Origin: Kiritimatiellia bacterium | GTDB lineage: Bacteria; Verrucomicrobiota; Kiritimatiellia; RFP12; DVOR01 | Assembly: GCA_017457555.1 (NCBI GenBank) | Contig: JAFTHG010000156.1 | Location: 1 to 22,739 of the forward strand | Direction of reading: 5' to 3' | Length of the DNA: 22,739 bases | Shown here: positions 7,191-14,448 of the stretch, piece by piece | Position numbering within the stretch: position 1 is the stretch's first letter | How the letters are laid out: each line of letters begins with the position of its first letter | Notes under the pieces: model-generated | Databases searched by the model: none | The model's input: the letters and a program-made list of their open reading frames with translations, nothing else | What the model was told of the DNA's origin: nothing | Translations under genes and position numbers: made by a program

Positions 7191-8246
7191 ATGTCTGATA
7201 TCACACCCGTTGAGCAGGATGAAGCGCGCTATCCGGAAGAGACGCGCACACTGGAAGCCTTTCCCACGCGCAAAGAGCTGTATGAAGCCCTGGCGCAGCA
7301 ACAGGATCTCCGCGCGCAGCTGACGGCCCTGCAGCAGACGTTGCAGGGACTGCTGGATCAGGTGGGCCAAGCGCAGGAGAAGGTGAATGCGACGCTCGCA
7401 CAGGTGGATCAGGGCACCGTCGCCCTCAAGAGCGAGCTCACGGCTGGACTTGAGACGAAGCAGAATAAGCCGTCTGTTCCGAGCATAACGACCTATGGCT
7501 ATAACGCACAGGCGTCTGGCTATGGCGTTGCTGTCGGCAGTTACGCCAACGGCAACAGCTCTGGCGTGGCGTTGGGCTACTACGCATTGAGCCATTATTC
7601 CGGTGTTGCAGTGGGGGAGCACGCAGACGGCTTCAGCTCCGGTGCCGCCGTGGGTTACCACGCCAATGGCCAGTCCTCCGGTGCCGCGGTGGGCAACTAT
7701 GCATGGGGCCACACATGTGGCGCTGCAGTGGGCTGTCATGCGGAAAGCGGCACCTATGGTGTGGCGGTGGGCTACAATGCCGCAGGTTACAACTACAGTG
7801 TCACGATTGGGGCGTTGGCAAGCAATAGCTACAAGTACTATTGTGTCACCATTGGGTACGAAGCTTGTGTGGACGGGGCCGCGAATGGCGTCGCCGTGGG
7901 TGCCAATGCGTATGTGAAGCGGGGTGGCATGGCGATGGGTTCGGGCGCCACGGCTGCAGGCCGTTATGCGGTGGTGATTGGCCGCGACGCACAGAATTTC
8001 ACCGACAATTCCTGCCAGATCACGGCTAATGCGGTGGATCTGGGGGCGGATCTCAGCCTGCGCGCCGTCGCCGGTGAGACGCCTGAAACGTCCTTCTTCG
8101 ATTTCGTCCACCGCGATCGCCTGAATGGCACGGTGACCGGCAGACGCATCAGCGCAGCGGCATTCTTTAACCTCTTGGATGCCTATGGCGCCACCGATGA
8201 GGTGCCCGATGCAGCCAGTGGTTACTATGGTTATGGTTACTCGTAA
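7191..8246 (+). CDS. YadA-head-like trimeric tail fibre/adhesin
   Basis: The 351-residue product has three parts. Residues about 35-100 form a coiled coil (LRAQLTALQQTLQGLLDQV and on), expected to trimerise. Residues about 110-268 hold around twelve tandem units of 13-15 residues with the pattern GxAVGxxAxGxxS, for example GVAVGEHADGFSS and GAAVGYHANGQSS, the hallmark of YadA-type left-handed beta-roll heads. The remainder is a mixed domain ending in a Gly/Tyr-rich tail (GYYGYGYS). Phages use such heads as receptor-binding fibres. No signal peptide is present, which argues for a virion protein rather than a secreted autotransporter adhesin. GAGGATGAG precedes ATG 7191. A 435-residue opening on the opposite strand is a mirror of the repeats and not a gene. 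Confidence 0.82.
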   Translation: MSDITPVEQDEARYPEETRTLEAFPTRKELYEALAQQQDLRAQLTALQQTLQGLLDQVGQAQEKVNATLAQVDQGTVALKSELTAGLETKQNKPSVPSITTYGYNAQASGYGVAVGSYANGNSSGVALGYYALSHYSGVAVGEHADGFSSGAAVGYHANGQSSGAAVGNYAWGHTCGAAVGCHAESGTYGVAVGYNAAGYNYSVTIGALASNSYKYYCVTIGYEACVDGAANGVAVGANAYVKRGGMAMGSGATAAGRYAVVIGRDAQNFTDNSCQITANAVDLGADLSLRAVAGETPETSFFDFVHRDRLNGTVTGRRISAAAFFNLLDAYGATDEVPDAASGYYGYGYS

Positions 8247-8258
8247 GGAGCTGAACGC

Positions 8259-9104
8259 ATGAAGCTGGCACTCTGTTATTTCACCTTCTCCAAAGACGCA
8301 CCGCTGCTCACGCAGTCGCTGCGATCGGTGGCGCGGTTGCGTAATCTGCGCCCGGATGTGGAGAGCGATGTCTACATCTTTGACGACGGCGCCTCGCCGA
8401 TGGACGCACCGCCCGATGGCGTGGTCTATACGCAGACGCACTGGAATCGCCGGGGCAACCTCAATGGCGTAGAGAATCTATACGCCATGTTGGCGACCTA
8501 TCAGGCGGTGGCGGCGAAAGCTGATTATGACTTCATCCTGAAGGTGGACTGCGATACCTACATCAATGACTGGGCCTGGCTGGATGACGTCGATCTCGAG
8601 CAGACCGTCAATGTGGGCATGTTTAATACGCAGTACTTCGCGCACGGTTGTCTCTATGCCTTCACCCAAGCCGGCCTCGCCGCCATCGCAGCCCTCGCGC
8701 AGCGTGACGCTATCCACCGGCGCATCGCGAGTGGCTACGCGTGCGAAGACCTCGTCTTTGGCGTACTGGCCTCCATGACCGGGATGCAGACGAAGCGTCT
8801 CAATAATCACTACAACGTCCTCGGCCGCGGCCGTGGCGGCTATCAGGACTTTGAATGGACCGGCCATGAAGCTGTGCCACGTCTGGAGAATCCCGATCCG
8901 GAGCAGATGGCCACCCACATGAGCGTCACCTTTAAGCGCAACAGCCACTACCGATCGCCCGCCGAACGCGCCCTTGACCGCGCCGACGCCCTGACGCGCA
9001 TGACCGCCTACGCTGACTGGGTGGACACCCATCAGCAAACAGCTAACCGCAAACCGCTAACAGCTAACCGCAAACCGCTAACAGCAAACAGCAAACCGCT
9101 ATGA
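8259..9104 (+). CDS. GT-A fold glycosyltransferase with a repeat-encoded C-terminal tail
   Basis: This is a predicted nucleotide-sugar-dependent glycosyltransferase. The N-terminus (MKLALCYFTFSKDAPLL) and the following YIFDDGASP fit a GT-A Rossmann-like half. FILKVDCDTY contains the D-x-D metal-binding motif at residues 97-99. A GYACEDLVFG segment may supply a catalytic acid (inference). The substrate is unknown: it could modify fibre glycans or host surface sugars. ATG 8259 has a strong TAAGGAG site 12 nt after the fibre gene's stop. Residues 259-281 are not part of the enzyme. They are the translation of a heptamer DNA array and form a seven-residue peptide repeat (TANRKPL). The stop overlaps the next start (ATGA). 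Confidence 0.8.
   Translation: MKLALCYFTFSKDAPLLTQSLRSVARLRNLRPDVESDVYIFDDGASPMDAPPDGVVYTQTHWNRRGNLNGVENLYAMLATYQAVAAKADYDFILKVDCDTYINDWAWLDDVDLEQTVNVGMFNTQYFAHGCLYAFTQAGLAAIAALAQRDAIHRRIASGYACEDLVFGVLASMTGMQTKRLNNHYNVLGRGRGGYQDFEWTGHEAVPRLENPDPEQMATHMSVTFKRNSHYRSPAERALDRADALTRMTAYADWVDTHQQTANRKPLTANRKPLTANSKPL
9033..9100 (+). repeat. heptamer array, CAGCAAA/CCGCTAA family, translated and abutting the next start codon
   Basis: Nine complete 7-nt units (CAGCAAA, CAGCTAA, CCGCAAA and CCGCTAA types) and a partial CCGCT run without a break into ATG 9101. Three units make 21 nt, so the array encodes a seven-residue peptide repeat at the end of the glycosyltransferase. The TAA inside CAGCTAA is always out of frame here. 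The array occupies the ribosome-site position of the next gene. Confidence 0.9.
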
Positions 9105-10327
9105 AAACACCCTCTGAAGTAGCCGATTTCTATCCCACGCGCCGCGGCACGGAAGCCCCGGGCGAACACGTCCTCGCGGCATCTCCACCCGACGTGGACT
9201 GGGATAGCGTCACCCATCTCCCCGAAACCGGTGCCACCACCGGCGACATGAAGCGCACCATCTCCACGCTCATCGACGCCCTGAAGCGCATCTTCCCCGT
9301 GGCGCTCCTGATCGCACCCCTGATCCTCACCGGCGCATCCCTCACCGGGCCTGAGGGCAAAATCCTCGACGACCTGCCCACCGACGCCGCCCTCATCCTC
9401 GATGCCCCCGCCATCCAAGACCTCCTCGCCACCAAAGCCGATGGGACCAATGTCGTGCACACCACTGGCGACGAAAGGATTACAGGCGTTAAGACATTTA
9501 CGGACAATATCTCCATCGCCGGTAAGACGAAGGTGGAAACCAATGTCGCCGATGGCGTCTTCAAATTCTCCCCGGAAAACACCACCGCACAGGTCGCCCT
9601 GAAGCGCGTGGGCGGTGATGTGCAGATCCAGACGCAAAACAACGGTACCGTTAAAACCACGTGGACCCTCCCCGAAGGCAAATCTGGTACACTCGCCCTC
9701 GCCAGTGACCTTGACGCAGCCATTCAAGACGGTGTTTCGCGCGATGCCGATCAGGACGTGCTCATCAATGCCAAGCAAGATAAACTCACCATCGACACTG
9801 CCCTCTCAGCCACCTCCACCAATCCCGTCCAGAATAAGGCTGTCAAAGCCGCACTGGACGAGAAAGCGAGTTTTACACGTGATGAGAGTAATGTATTTTC
9901 ACTGAGATGTGGCGGCAACTATATCGGCTTTCTGGGTTACGAAAGCACGGCTGGCACCGACACGCTTAAATTACATTTCAATCAATACAATGTCACGCTC
10001 CCTCGCACCTCTGTGACCGATGCCCTTAAAGCAGGCAAGGCGGATATTCCCACGGCGCGCGCCGCGAATGCCGTGGCGTGGCAGGAGAGCACCAGTCTGC
10101 TCACCGTCACGCCCGATGACGCCGGAGCCGTCACCTTTGATGCCACCGGTTGGCCGGAGGGGCAGTCGCTTCTCGTGCGCCTCACCCTCCCGGAGGATTT
10201 CGCAGGCGTGCCCGACACCGTGAGGCTCGTGGGCTACTTCGATTTGGAAGCCGCCTCCACCTATCAGCTCACCGCCTATGTCGTGGGCGGCACGCTCCAC
10301 CTCGTGCCACTCTTAAAAGAGGAGTAA
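9101..10327 (+). CDS. tail fibre-like protein with an internal signal-like segment
   Basis: This 408-residue protein contains motifs common in phage fibres: ERITGVKTFTDN (from about residue 125) and LSATSTNPVQNKAVKAAL (about 236-253), the kind of repeat found in shaft and chaperone-adjacent regions of fibres. The C-terminal 100 residues are beta-rich and may be the tip. It is odd that residues about 60-82 are strongly hydrophobic (IFPVALLIAPLILTGAS), preceded by MKRTIS at M50. Starting at ATG 9248 would give a signal-peptide-like N-terminus, so either the first 49 residues are an added domain or the real start is 9248. No ribosome site precedes 9101 because the heptamer array is there; translation is probably coupled through ATGA. 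Confidence 0.65.
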   Translation: MKTPSEVADFYPTRRGTEAPGEHVLAASPPDVDWDSVTHLPETGATTGDMKRTISTLIDALKRIFPVALLIAPLILTGASLTGPEGKILDDLPTDAALILDAPAIQDLLATKADGTNVVHTTGDERITGVKTFTDNISIAGKTKVETNVADGVFKFSPENTTAQVALKRVGGDVQIQTQNNGTVKTTWTLPEGKSGTLALASDLDAAIQDGVSRDADQDVLINAKQDKLTIDTALSATSTNPVQNKAVKAALDEKASFTRDESNVFSLRCGGNYIGFLGYESTAGTDTLKLHFNQYNVTLPRTSVTDALKAGKADIPTARAANAVAWQESTSLLTVTPDDAGAVTFDATGWPEGQSLLVRLTLPEDFAGVPDTVRLVGYFDLEAASTYQLTAYVVGGTLHLVPLLKEE

Positions 10328-10330
10328 ACG

Positions 10331-11506
10331 ATGAAGCGCTGTTCGCTGTTCACTGTCCTGCTGTCCTGCGGCGCAGCCGCCCACTCGCGACTCGCCACTA
10401 AAAGCGAGCCTTGCGAGCGCACTCGCCACGCGGTTCGCAGTTGGCTGTTCACTGTTTGCTGTCTGCTGTTGGCTGTCTGCTCACACGCCGCTGCCCTCCC
10501 GATGCAGCGTGTGCTGGATCCCTCCATGATGGCGCCACCGATTGTCGCAGACACCGTGTCGTCGGGCGGTGGGCTTGAACGGGGCGCGCCCCTCACGCAG
10601 AGCGGAATCCACTTCATGCTCGGTTCGGCCATGCCACACTTCACCGCCGTTGTCTGGATGTACGCCACCGCCGCGTCCTACACGCAGCCCTTTCCCTTCC
10701 TCGCGCCAGAGATGGTCACCACACGCGCCGTGGGCACCACCTTCCTCGGGCCTGTCACGGGCACCGGGGCGCAAACGTGGACCGCCACCGTGCCGGGCAC
10801 CGATGCCTACCCAACAGCCGACATCGCAGCCATCGCCTACAACCTCACCTGCAGCGCCGACTGCACCATTCAGGCAGGCAGCACCTCCAAAACCCACAGC
10901 GCAGGCACACACCTCGGCACCATGATTGCCGCGGCGCCCGGCGCAGACATCACCCTCACCACCACCGGCGACTGGACGCTGGAAGCCGCCGTGCCGCAGT
11001 ATGTGCGCTGCTACCAACCATTGGTGACCCTGGATGGACTCGTCACATTCCCCCTCATCCTCGGCGCACAGTGGGGCGTCATCTTCTGCGAAGGCACCCT
11101 GTCGGATGGCCAACTCCACCTGACCTATCGCACCTACTATCCCGATGGCTGCCCCGTCATCGTTGATGACACCACCGGCGACACCGCCATCACCTATCAC
11201 ACGCCGTGCGACTGGACGCGATTTCCGCGGGGCCTCCTCTGCGCACCCTTTGCCGTCACCAACCTCAATACCGAAGTCGGCGACCAATTCACCGCCTACG
11301 GCCTCAAAGCCTGGCCACGCCTCCTCACCGAGAGCGAACGCCTCTTCATCGTTCGCCGCGACCGAGAGCGCATGCTCGCCCAGGGCCACCTCACCGACGC
11401 CGACCTGCTGCACGATGGCACCGCCACCTACAGCCTCCGCGCCCCCCTTAAAATCCACAGCCCCGGCGAAACGCCCCCACAGCCGACACTCTCAACCAGC
11501 CAATAG
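10331..11506 (+). CDS. exported LamG/ConA-like protein, N-terminus built from repeat DNA
   Basis: This is a 391-residue protein with a good AGAGGAG site before ATG 10331. Residues about 3-52 are encoded by a composite repeat element, including WLFTVCCLLLAVC (38-50), which together with SHAAALP reads as a signal peptide. The body from about residue 57 is beta-rich, and a segment near FTAYGLKAWPRLLTESER resembles the final strand and helix of LamG/concanavalin-like lectin domains. That fold is a tentative call. ATG 10502 (MQRVLDPS) could be an older start without the repeat part, but it lacks a ribosome site. Codons end mostly in C. The gene lies in the fibre block, so it probably binds glycans or forms part of a tail appendage. 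Confidence 0.55.
   Translation: MKRCSLFTVLLSCGAAAHSRLATKSEPCERTRHAVRSWLFTVCCLLLAVCSHAAALPMQRVLDPSMMAPPIVADTVSSGGGLERGAPLTQSGIHFMLGSAMPHFTAVVWMYATAASYTQPFPFLAPEMVTTRAVGTTFLGPVTGTGAQTWTATVPGTDAYPTADIAAIAYNLTCSADCTIQAGSTSKTHSAGTHLGTMIAAAPGADITLTTTGDWTLEAAVPQYVRCYQPLVTLDGLVTFPLILGAQWGVIFCEGTLSDGQLHLTYRTYYPDGCPVIVDDTTGDTAITYHTPCDWTRFPRGLLCAPFAVTNLNTEVGDQFTAYGLKAWPRLLTESERLFIVRRDRERMLAQGHLTDADLLHDGTATYSLRAPLKIHSPGETPPQPTLSTSQ
10338..10485 (+). repeat. composite heptamer element inside a coding sequence
   Basis: In order: GCTGTTC-type units, a mini-hairpin GCGGC-GCA-GCCGC (10368-10380), ACTCGCG and ACTCGCC units, a 24-nt spacer (10397-10420), another ACTCGCC, then six GCTGTTC/GCTGTCT-type units (10444-10485). 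GCTGTTT is the reverse complement of AAACAGC, so these last units are the CAGCAAA family inverted. 42 nt (10390-10431) are identical to 14377-14418. The element starts 4 nt after the start codon of the gene at 10331. Confidence 0.85.
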
Positions 11507-11515
11507 CCACGTGCA

Positions 11516-11543
11516 ACTCGCCACGCTCAACTCGCCACTAAAT
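11516..11543 (+). repeat. degenerate ACTCGCC heptamers after a stop codon
   Basis: ACTCGCC, ACGCTCA, ACTCGCC, ACTAAAT are in perfect 7-nt register, beginning 9 nt after the stop at 11506. Confidence 0.7.
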
Positions 11544-11556
11544 CCCCCTTAACCCC

Positions 11557-11603
11557 GGAGCGGTGAAGTGCTCCACGGCCGGGTGGCCGCTTCGGAGCGA
11601 AGC
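11557..11603. repeat. cluster of three mini-hairpins
   Basis: Consecutive inverted repeats occur: GGAGC/GCTCC (11557-11574), GGCC-GGGT-GGCC (11577-11588), and GCTTCG-GAG-CGAAGC (11589-11603). No T-run follows, so they do not look like an intrinsic terminator. REP-like elements are one possibility. The 277-bp gap 11507-11783 holds no convincing gene. Besides this cluster it has heptamers at both ends and the 12-bp palindrome CCACCGCGGTGG at 11743-11754. Confidence 0.6.
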
Positions 11604-11672
11604 CCGCGCGCGACAAACCCATGACAAAAAGAACCCACGCAGGCACCTTCACCGCCCCGAGGCCCTTCCTCA

Positions 11673-11700
11673 ACTCGCCACTCGCCACGCGCCACTATCT
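11673..11700 (+). repeat. ACTCGCC heptamer array upstream of the repeat-protein gene
   Basis: Four units are in register: ACTCGCC, ACTCGCC, ACGCGCC, ACTATCT. A remnant CGCCACTAATC lies close to the start codon at 11784. Confidence 0.75.
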
Positions 11701-11783
11701 TCACCCGACAGGGTGCCCTTTAGCTTTATCGTGGGCCACCACCCACCGCGGTGGTGGTTCGCCACTAATCAAGGACCCTCCTT

Positions 11784-13454
11784 ATGACCGACACATCACG
11801 CCTCACCCATGAAGCCCAATCCTGGGCCACCAATGCCCAATGGCGCACCGTCAAACACCGCTACGGCGTCAAAGGTAAAGCCCTCATCCGCGTCGCCCGC
11901 ATGCCACCGGAAGAATGCATGGAGCAGCTCCTGGCATTCCTCACCTCCCAAGACGGCTGCAAGCAGCTCTACCTCGATGGCAAACCCCTCACCAATGAAT
12001 GGCTCCCACTCACCGCCTGGTACGAACGCACCACCGCCGCCAACCGCACCGAAACCGTGGAAGTCTACCACGCCCTCCGCCACACCTCCGACGCCACCGC
12101 CGACGGCCCCATCGTCGTCCACGACGGCTGCACTTACAAAGAATCGCATACCTTTTATTGGGGCGTGGCCAACATTCCGGAACTACCGGAAGACGCCTCC
12201 GGCATTCAACACCGCATTGAATCCCTCCGCCGTGACGAAGAGAGCGGCCTCTATTCCTGCGTCCTCGTCAAACGCGAACGCGTCACCGCCCTCATCCCCG
12301 AATACACCACCCATCAAGACGCCCTCCAAACCCGCACCGAAGCCGCCACCCTCGGCGTTAAAGGCGACCAAACAGCCGTCGATGCCCAAGCAGCCAAGCT
12401 CATCGGTGATCGCACCGCCGGAGAGGGTGGCGTCATCATCGACATCGCCAAACGAAAGAATGACGACTGCACCACAGATCTCACCGTTGACATCACGACC
12501 GAGCAAGCGGTCGCAGACAGCGAAACCGTGGAATCCGAAGACCTCTTCTCAAAACTGAAACGCGTCACCGCCCAGCATCAGGAAGCCGCCGAAACGCTCC
12601 CGGAACAAGCGCCCGGCACACTCGTGCGCACCACCAACCGCAAAACTCCCGGCGGCCGCTTTGATACCACAGTCGAAACCACCGAGAGCAAACCCGCCAC
12701 CGGCGCCATGCAAACTGCGGAGTCCATCTTCGAGCTGCGTGTCACCGATCTGCAGCGCAATCAAAGAGAAGAGATCACCACAGACGCCTCAGCTGAAGGC
12801 GGTGTGCGCGTAGAGAAGCGCGTCACCTTTAATCCCGACCAAACCGCAGATGTCGAAACAACCACCATCACCGAGCAAGCGGTCGCAGACAGCGAAACCG
12901 TGGAATCCGAAGACCTCTTCTCAAAGGTCACGCGCAAGACCAGTCAGAACCAGCCGGCAGACACGGCACAGCCGACCTTTACCGCTAATAAGATCGTGCG
13001 CACCACCAACCGTAAAACTCCCGGCGGCCGCTTTGATACCACAGTCGAAACCACCGAGAGCAAGCCCCAAGACGATGTCGTCATAGTGCAAGATGACAAT
13101 CTTTTCCAATACCAGAGTCGCGTGGAGCACATCAATCATCCCAATAAAACGGTGGATTTTACCCAAACAACGCTACAATCCGGCACTTCAATGCACACGG
13201 AGGTCCGGACAAATCCCGATGGCACCTACAACAAGGTGGTGGCCGAAACGCGCGAAAAGAACGTGCCAAACGCCATCGAAGTCATCGAAGAAACTGCCCT
13301 GCAAAAGATGACGCGCAATCTTGAACGGAGCAGCTTCACCGCAAAGATGGGAGTGACCTACCAAGAGGGATTCGTCCAACGCTGCGCCACGCATCCAGCC
13401 GATTCTCCTTCCAAAACACTAAAACCGGCACGCGTCACTACTACTACGTCCTGA
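11784..13454 (+). CDS. repeat-rich tail/fibre protein, N-terminal part, ended by a frameshift
   Basis: This 556-residue opening starts at ATG 11784 after AAGGA. Residues 1-100 are helical; residues about 107-130 hold GPIVVHDGCT followed by aromatic strands, similar to the o-spanin's mature domain. Residues 239-362 and 363-486 are a tandem duplication (372 nt per unit): AVADSETVESEDLFSK and VRTTNRKTPGGRFDTTVE recur at the same offset, separated by diverged stretches of equal length. Each unit seems to contain two half-units of about 62 residues, probably beta-hairpin shaft modules. The last 25 or so residues (RCATHPADSPSK and on) do not follow the repeat pattern. The pattern resumes in the -1 frame, so this product is probably an N-terminal fragment of an 840-residue protein. 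The function is unknown; the location suggests a virion appendage. Confidence 0.7.
   Translation: MTDTSRLTHEAQSWATNAQWRTVKHRYGVKGKALIRVARMPPEECMEQLLAFLTSQDGCKQLYLDGKPLTNEWLPLTAWYERTTAANRTETVEVYHALRHTSDATADGPIVVHDGCTYKESHTFYWGVANIPELPEDASGIQHRIESLRRDEESGLYSCVLVKRERVTALIPEYTTHQDALQTRTEAATLGVKGDQTAVDAQAAKLIGDRTAGEGGVIIDIAKRKNDDCTTDLTVDITTEQAVADSETVESEDLFSKLKRVTAQHQEAAETLPEQAPGTLVRTTNRKTPGGRFDTTVETTESKPATGAMQTAESIFELRVTDLQRNQREEITTDASAEGGVRVEKRVTFNPDQTADVETTTITEQAVADSETVESEDLFSKVTRKTSQNQPADTAQPTFTANKIVRTTNRKTPGGRFDTTVETTESKPQDDVVIVQDDNLFQYQSRVEHINHPNKTVDFTQTTLQSGTSMHTEVRTNPDGTYNKVVAETREKNVPNAIEVIEETALQKMTRNLERSSFTAKMGVTYQEGFVQRCATHPADSPSKTLKPARVTTTTS
12498..13241 (+). repeat. tandem duplication, two 372-nt units, within a coding sequence
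   Basis: 56 nt at 12498-12553 are identical to 12870-12925, and 70 nt at 12622-12691 match 12994-13063 with one mismatch. Both pairs have an offset of exactly 372 nt, which keeps frame (124 codons). The DNA between them has diverged while the spacing was kept. Confidence 0.9.
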
Positions 13455-14305
13455 TTGATGCCAGCGGCCAAGTAGACTTCACCAACCAAAGCGAAGACAC
13501 CACGGACATCTCCGATCACGACCTCTCCTACTCGCGCGGCTACTCTCTCGGCAGCCTCACCCCAGACGAAGCCGCCGCTGAAGCCGTCGCCGAAATCCAA
13601 AACACGCAAGCCAGAATCCGCCAAATCTACACCACAAAACTAACCCCATACGCCCCCGAAAATTACCTCCCATTGATTAACTCCGACCTGAGAACGGAAG
13701 GCATCACATCGCATCACGGCGATGACACAATCGTCCCGGCTGCAAGCTCACTCGAATACCACAATATCGCCACCAACGCATCCGCCCGGACTCGATTCCG
13801 CACCACAGCAAGAAGCTCAGACTGGATCACCTTCCTCGGCGTGGCAGCCGGCTGCAAAATCCGCATCCAATTGACAATCGTCGCTTCCATGATCTACCGC
13901 CCCGACTACAGCACCACAGCCCCCCTCGTCGTCACCCCCATCCTCCGCCTGATGACACTGCCAGACGACTGGAATAACCAAATTCCAGAAGCCGGCACAG
14001 CAGCCATCCTGCACGAAGACATCTCACTCGACCCCATAGACATCCCGCAAAACGAAGCTATCGGATCCGGTTCCCAACTCACCGTAACCCGCGAAATCAC
14101 AACCACCGTGCCCGCATCGCGCCACCTCGCCATCGCCATCCTTCCCACCGCCACACCACTCGACTGGTGCGAAGCCCTCTGCCCACCCAAAACAGACACC
14201 CTCGGCACCAGCGTCAAACAATACGTCGATAACACGCTCTCACTCAACCTCTCCGCCCACATCACCATCCCCGAAACCGCCATCGGCACCCCCACCAATA
14301 ACTAA
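13403..14305 (+). CDS. C-terminal part of the repeat protein, -1 frame, no start codon
   Basis: This frame is open from 13325 and convincingly coding from about 13403 (FSFQNTKTG, HYYYVLIDASG). It has no ATG, GTG or TTG until TTG 13673 and no ribosome site, so it is very likely the continuation of the 11784 gene after a -1 shift. FSFQNTKTG resembles the repeated VRTTNRKTPGG segment upstream, supporting continuity. It then has an Ala/Glu-rich helix (TPDEAAAEAVAEIQ) and about 200 residues of mixed beta sequence with RSSDWITFLGVAAGCKIRI in the middle, perhaps the tip domain. I see no canonical slippery heptamer at the frame overlap 13325-13454. It could be a natural mutation, a sequencing or assembly indel, or recoding. 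Confidence 0.6.
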   Translation, partial: FSFQNTKTGTRHYYYVLIDASGQVDFTNQSEDTTDISDHDLSYSRGYSLGSLTPDEAAAEAVAEIQNTQARIRQIYTTKLTPYAPENYLPLINSDLRTEGITSHHGDDTIVPAASSLEYHNIATNASARTRFRTTARSSDWITFLGVAAGCKIRIQLTIVASMIYRPDYSTTAPLVVTPILRLMTLPDDWNNQIPEAGTAAILHEDISLDPIDIPQNEAIGSGSQLTVTREITTTVPASRHLAIAILPTATPLDWCEALCPPKTDTLGTSVKQYVDNTLSLNLSAHITIPETAIGTPTNN

Positions 14306-14329
14306 ACCCATCTTCCACTGCGCACACGC

Positions 14330-14440
14330 CTCATTCGCCCCGGCGCCCTTCCTTCACGCGCCACTCACCACTCGCCACTCGCCACTAAAAGCGAGCCTTG
14401 CGAGCGCACTCGCCACGCTGTTAGCTGTCAGCTGTCCGCA
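14330..14440 (+). repeat. composite intergenic repeat element (ACTCGCC heptamers, spacer, inverted CAGCTAA heptamers)
   Basis: Units ACGCGCC, ACTCACC, ACTCGCC, ACTCGCC (14356-14383) are followed by the same 24-nt spacer seen at 10397, then ACTCGCC, then TTAGCTG and TCAGCTG units, which are the reverse complement of CAGCTAA-type heptamers. The module order matches the element at 10338-10485. The first 43 nt (14330-14372) recur at 14463-14505 with two mismatches. Confidence 0.85.
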
Positions 14441-14448
14441 CCTTCCTA

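Noticed and set aside
7500..8000. Variable region of a diversity-generating retroelement in the YadA-like gene
   Set aside because: No reverse transcriptase and no near-identical template repeat were seen; the repeats are explained by the beta-roll.
7134..8441. 435-codon opening on the minus strand
   Set aside because: It is the mirror of the YadA-like repeats, His/Arg/Cys-rich, crosses three real genes and has no ribosome site.
10481..11458. 325-codon opening on the minus strand
   Set aside because: Shadow of the high-GC, C-ending codons of the gene at 10331; Gly/Ala/Glu-rich with no recognisable domain.
11563..11787. Small rightward opening in the gap before 11784
   Set aside because: It runs through mini-hairpins and heptamers, has no ribosome site, and its sequence is low-complexity.
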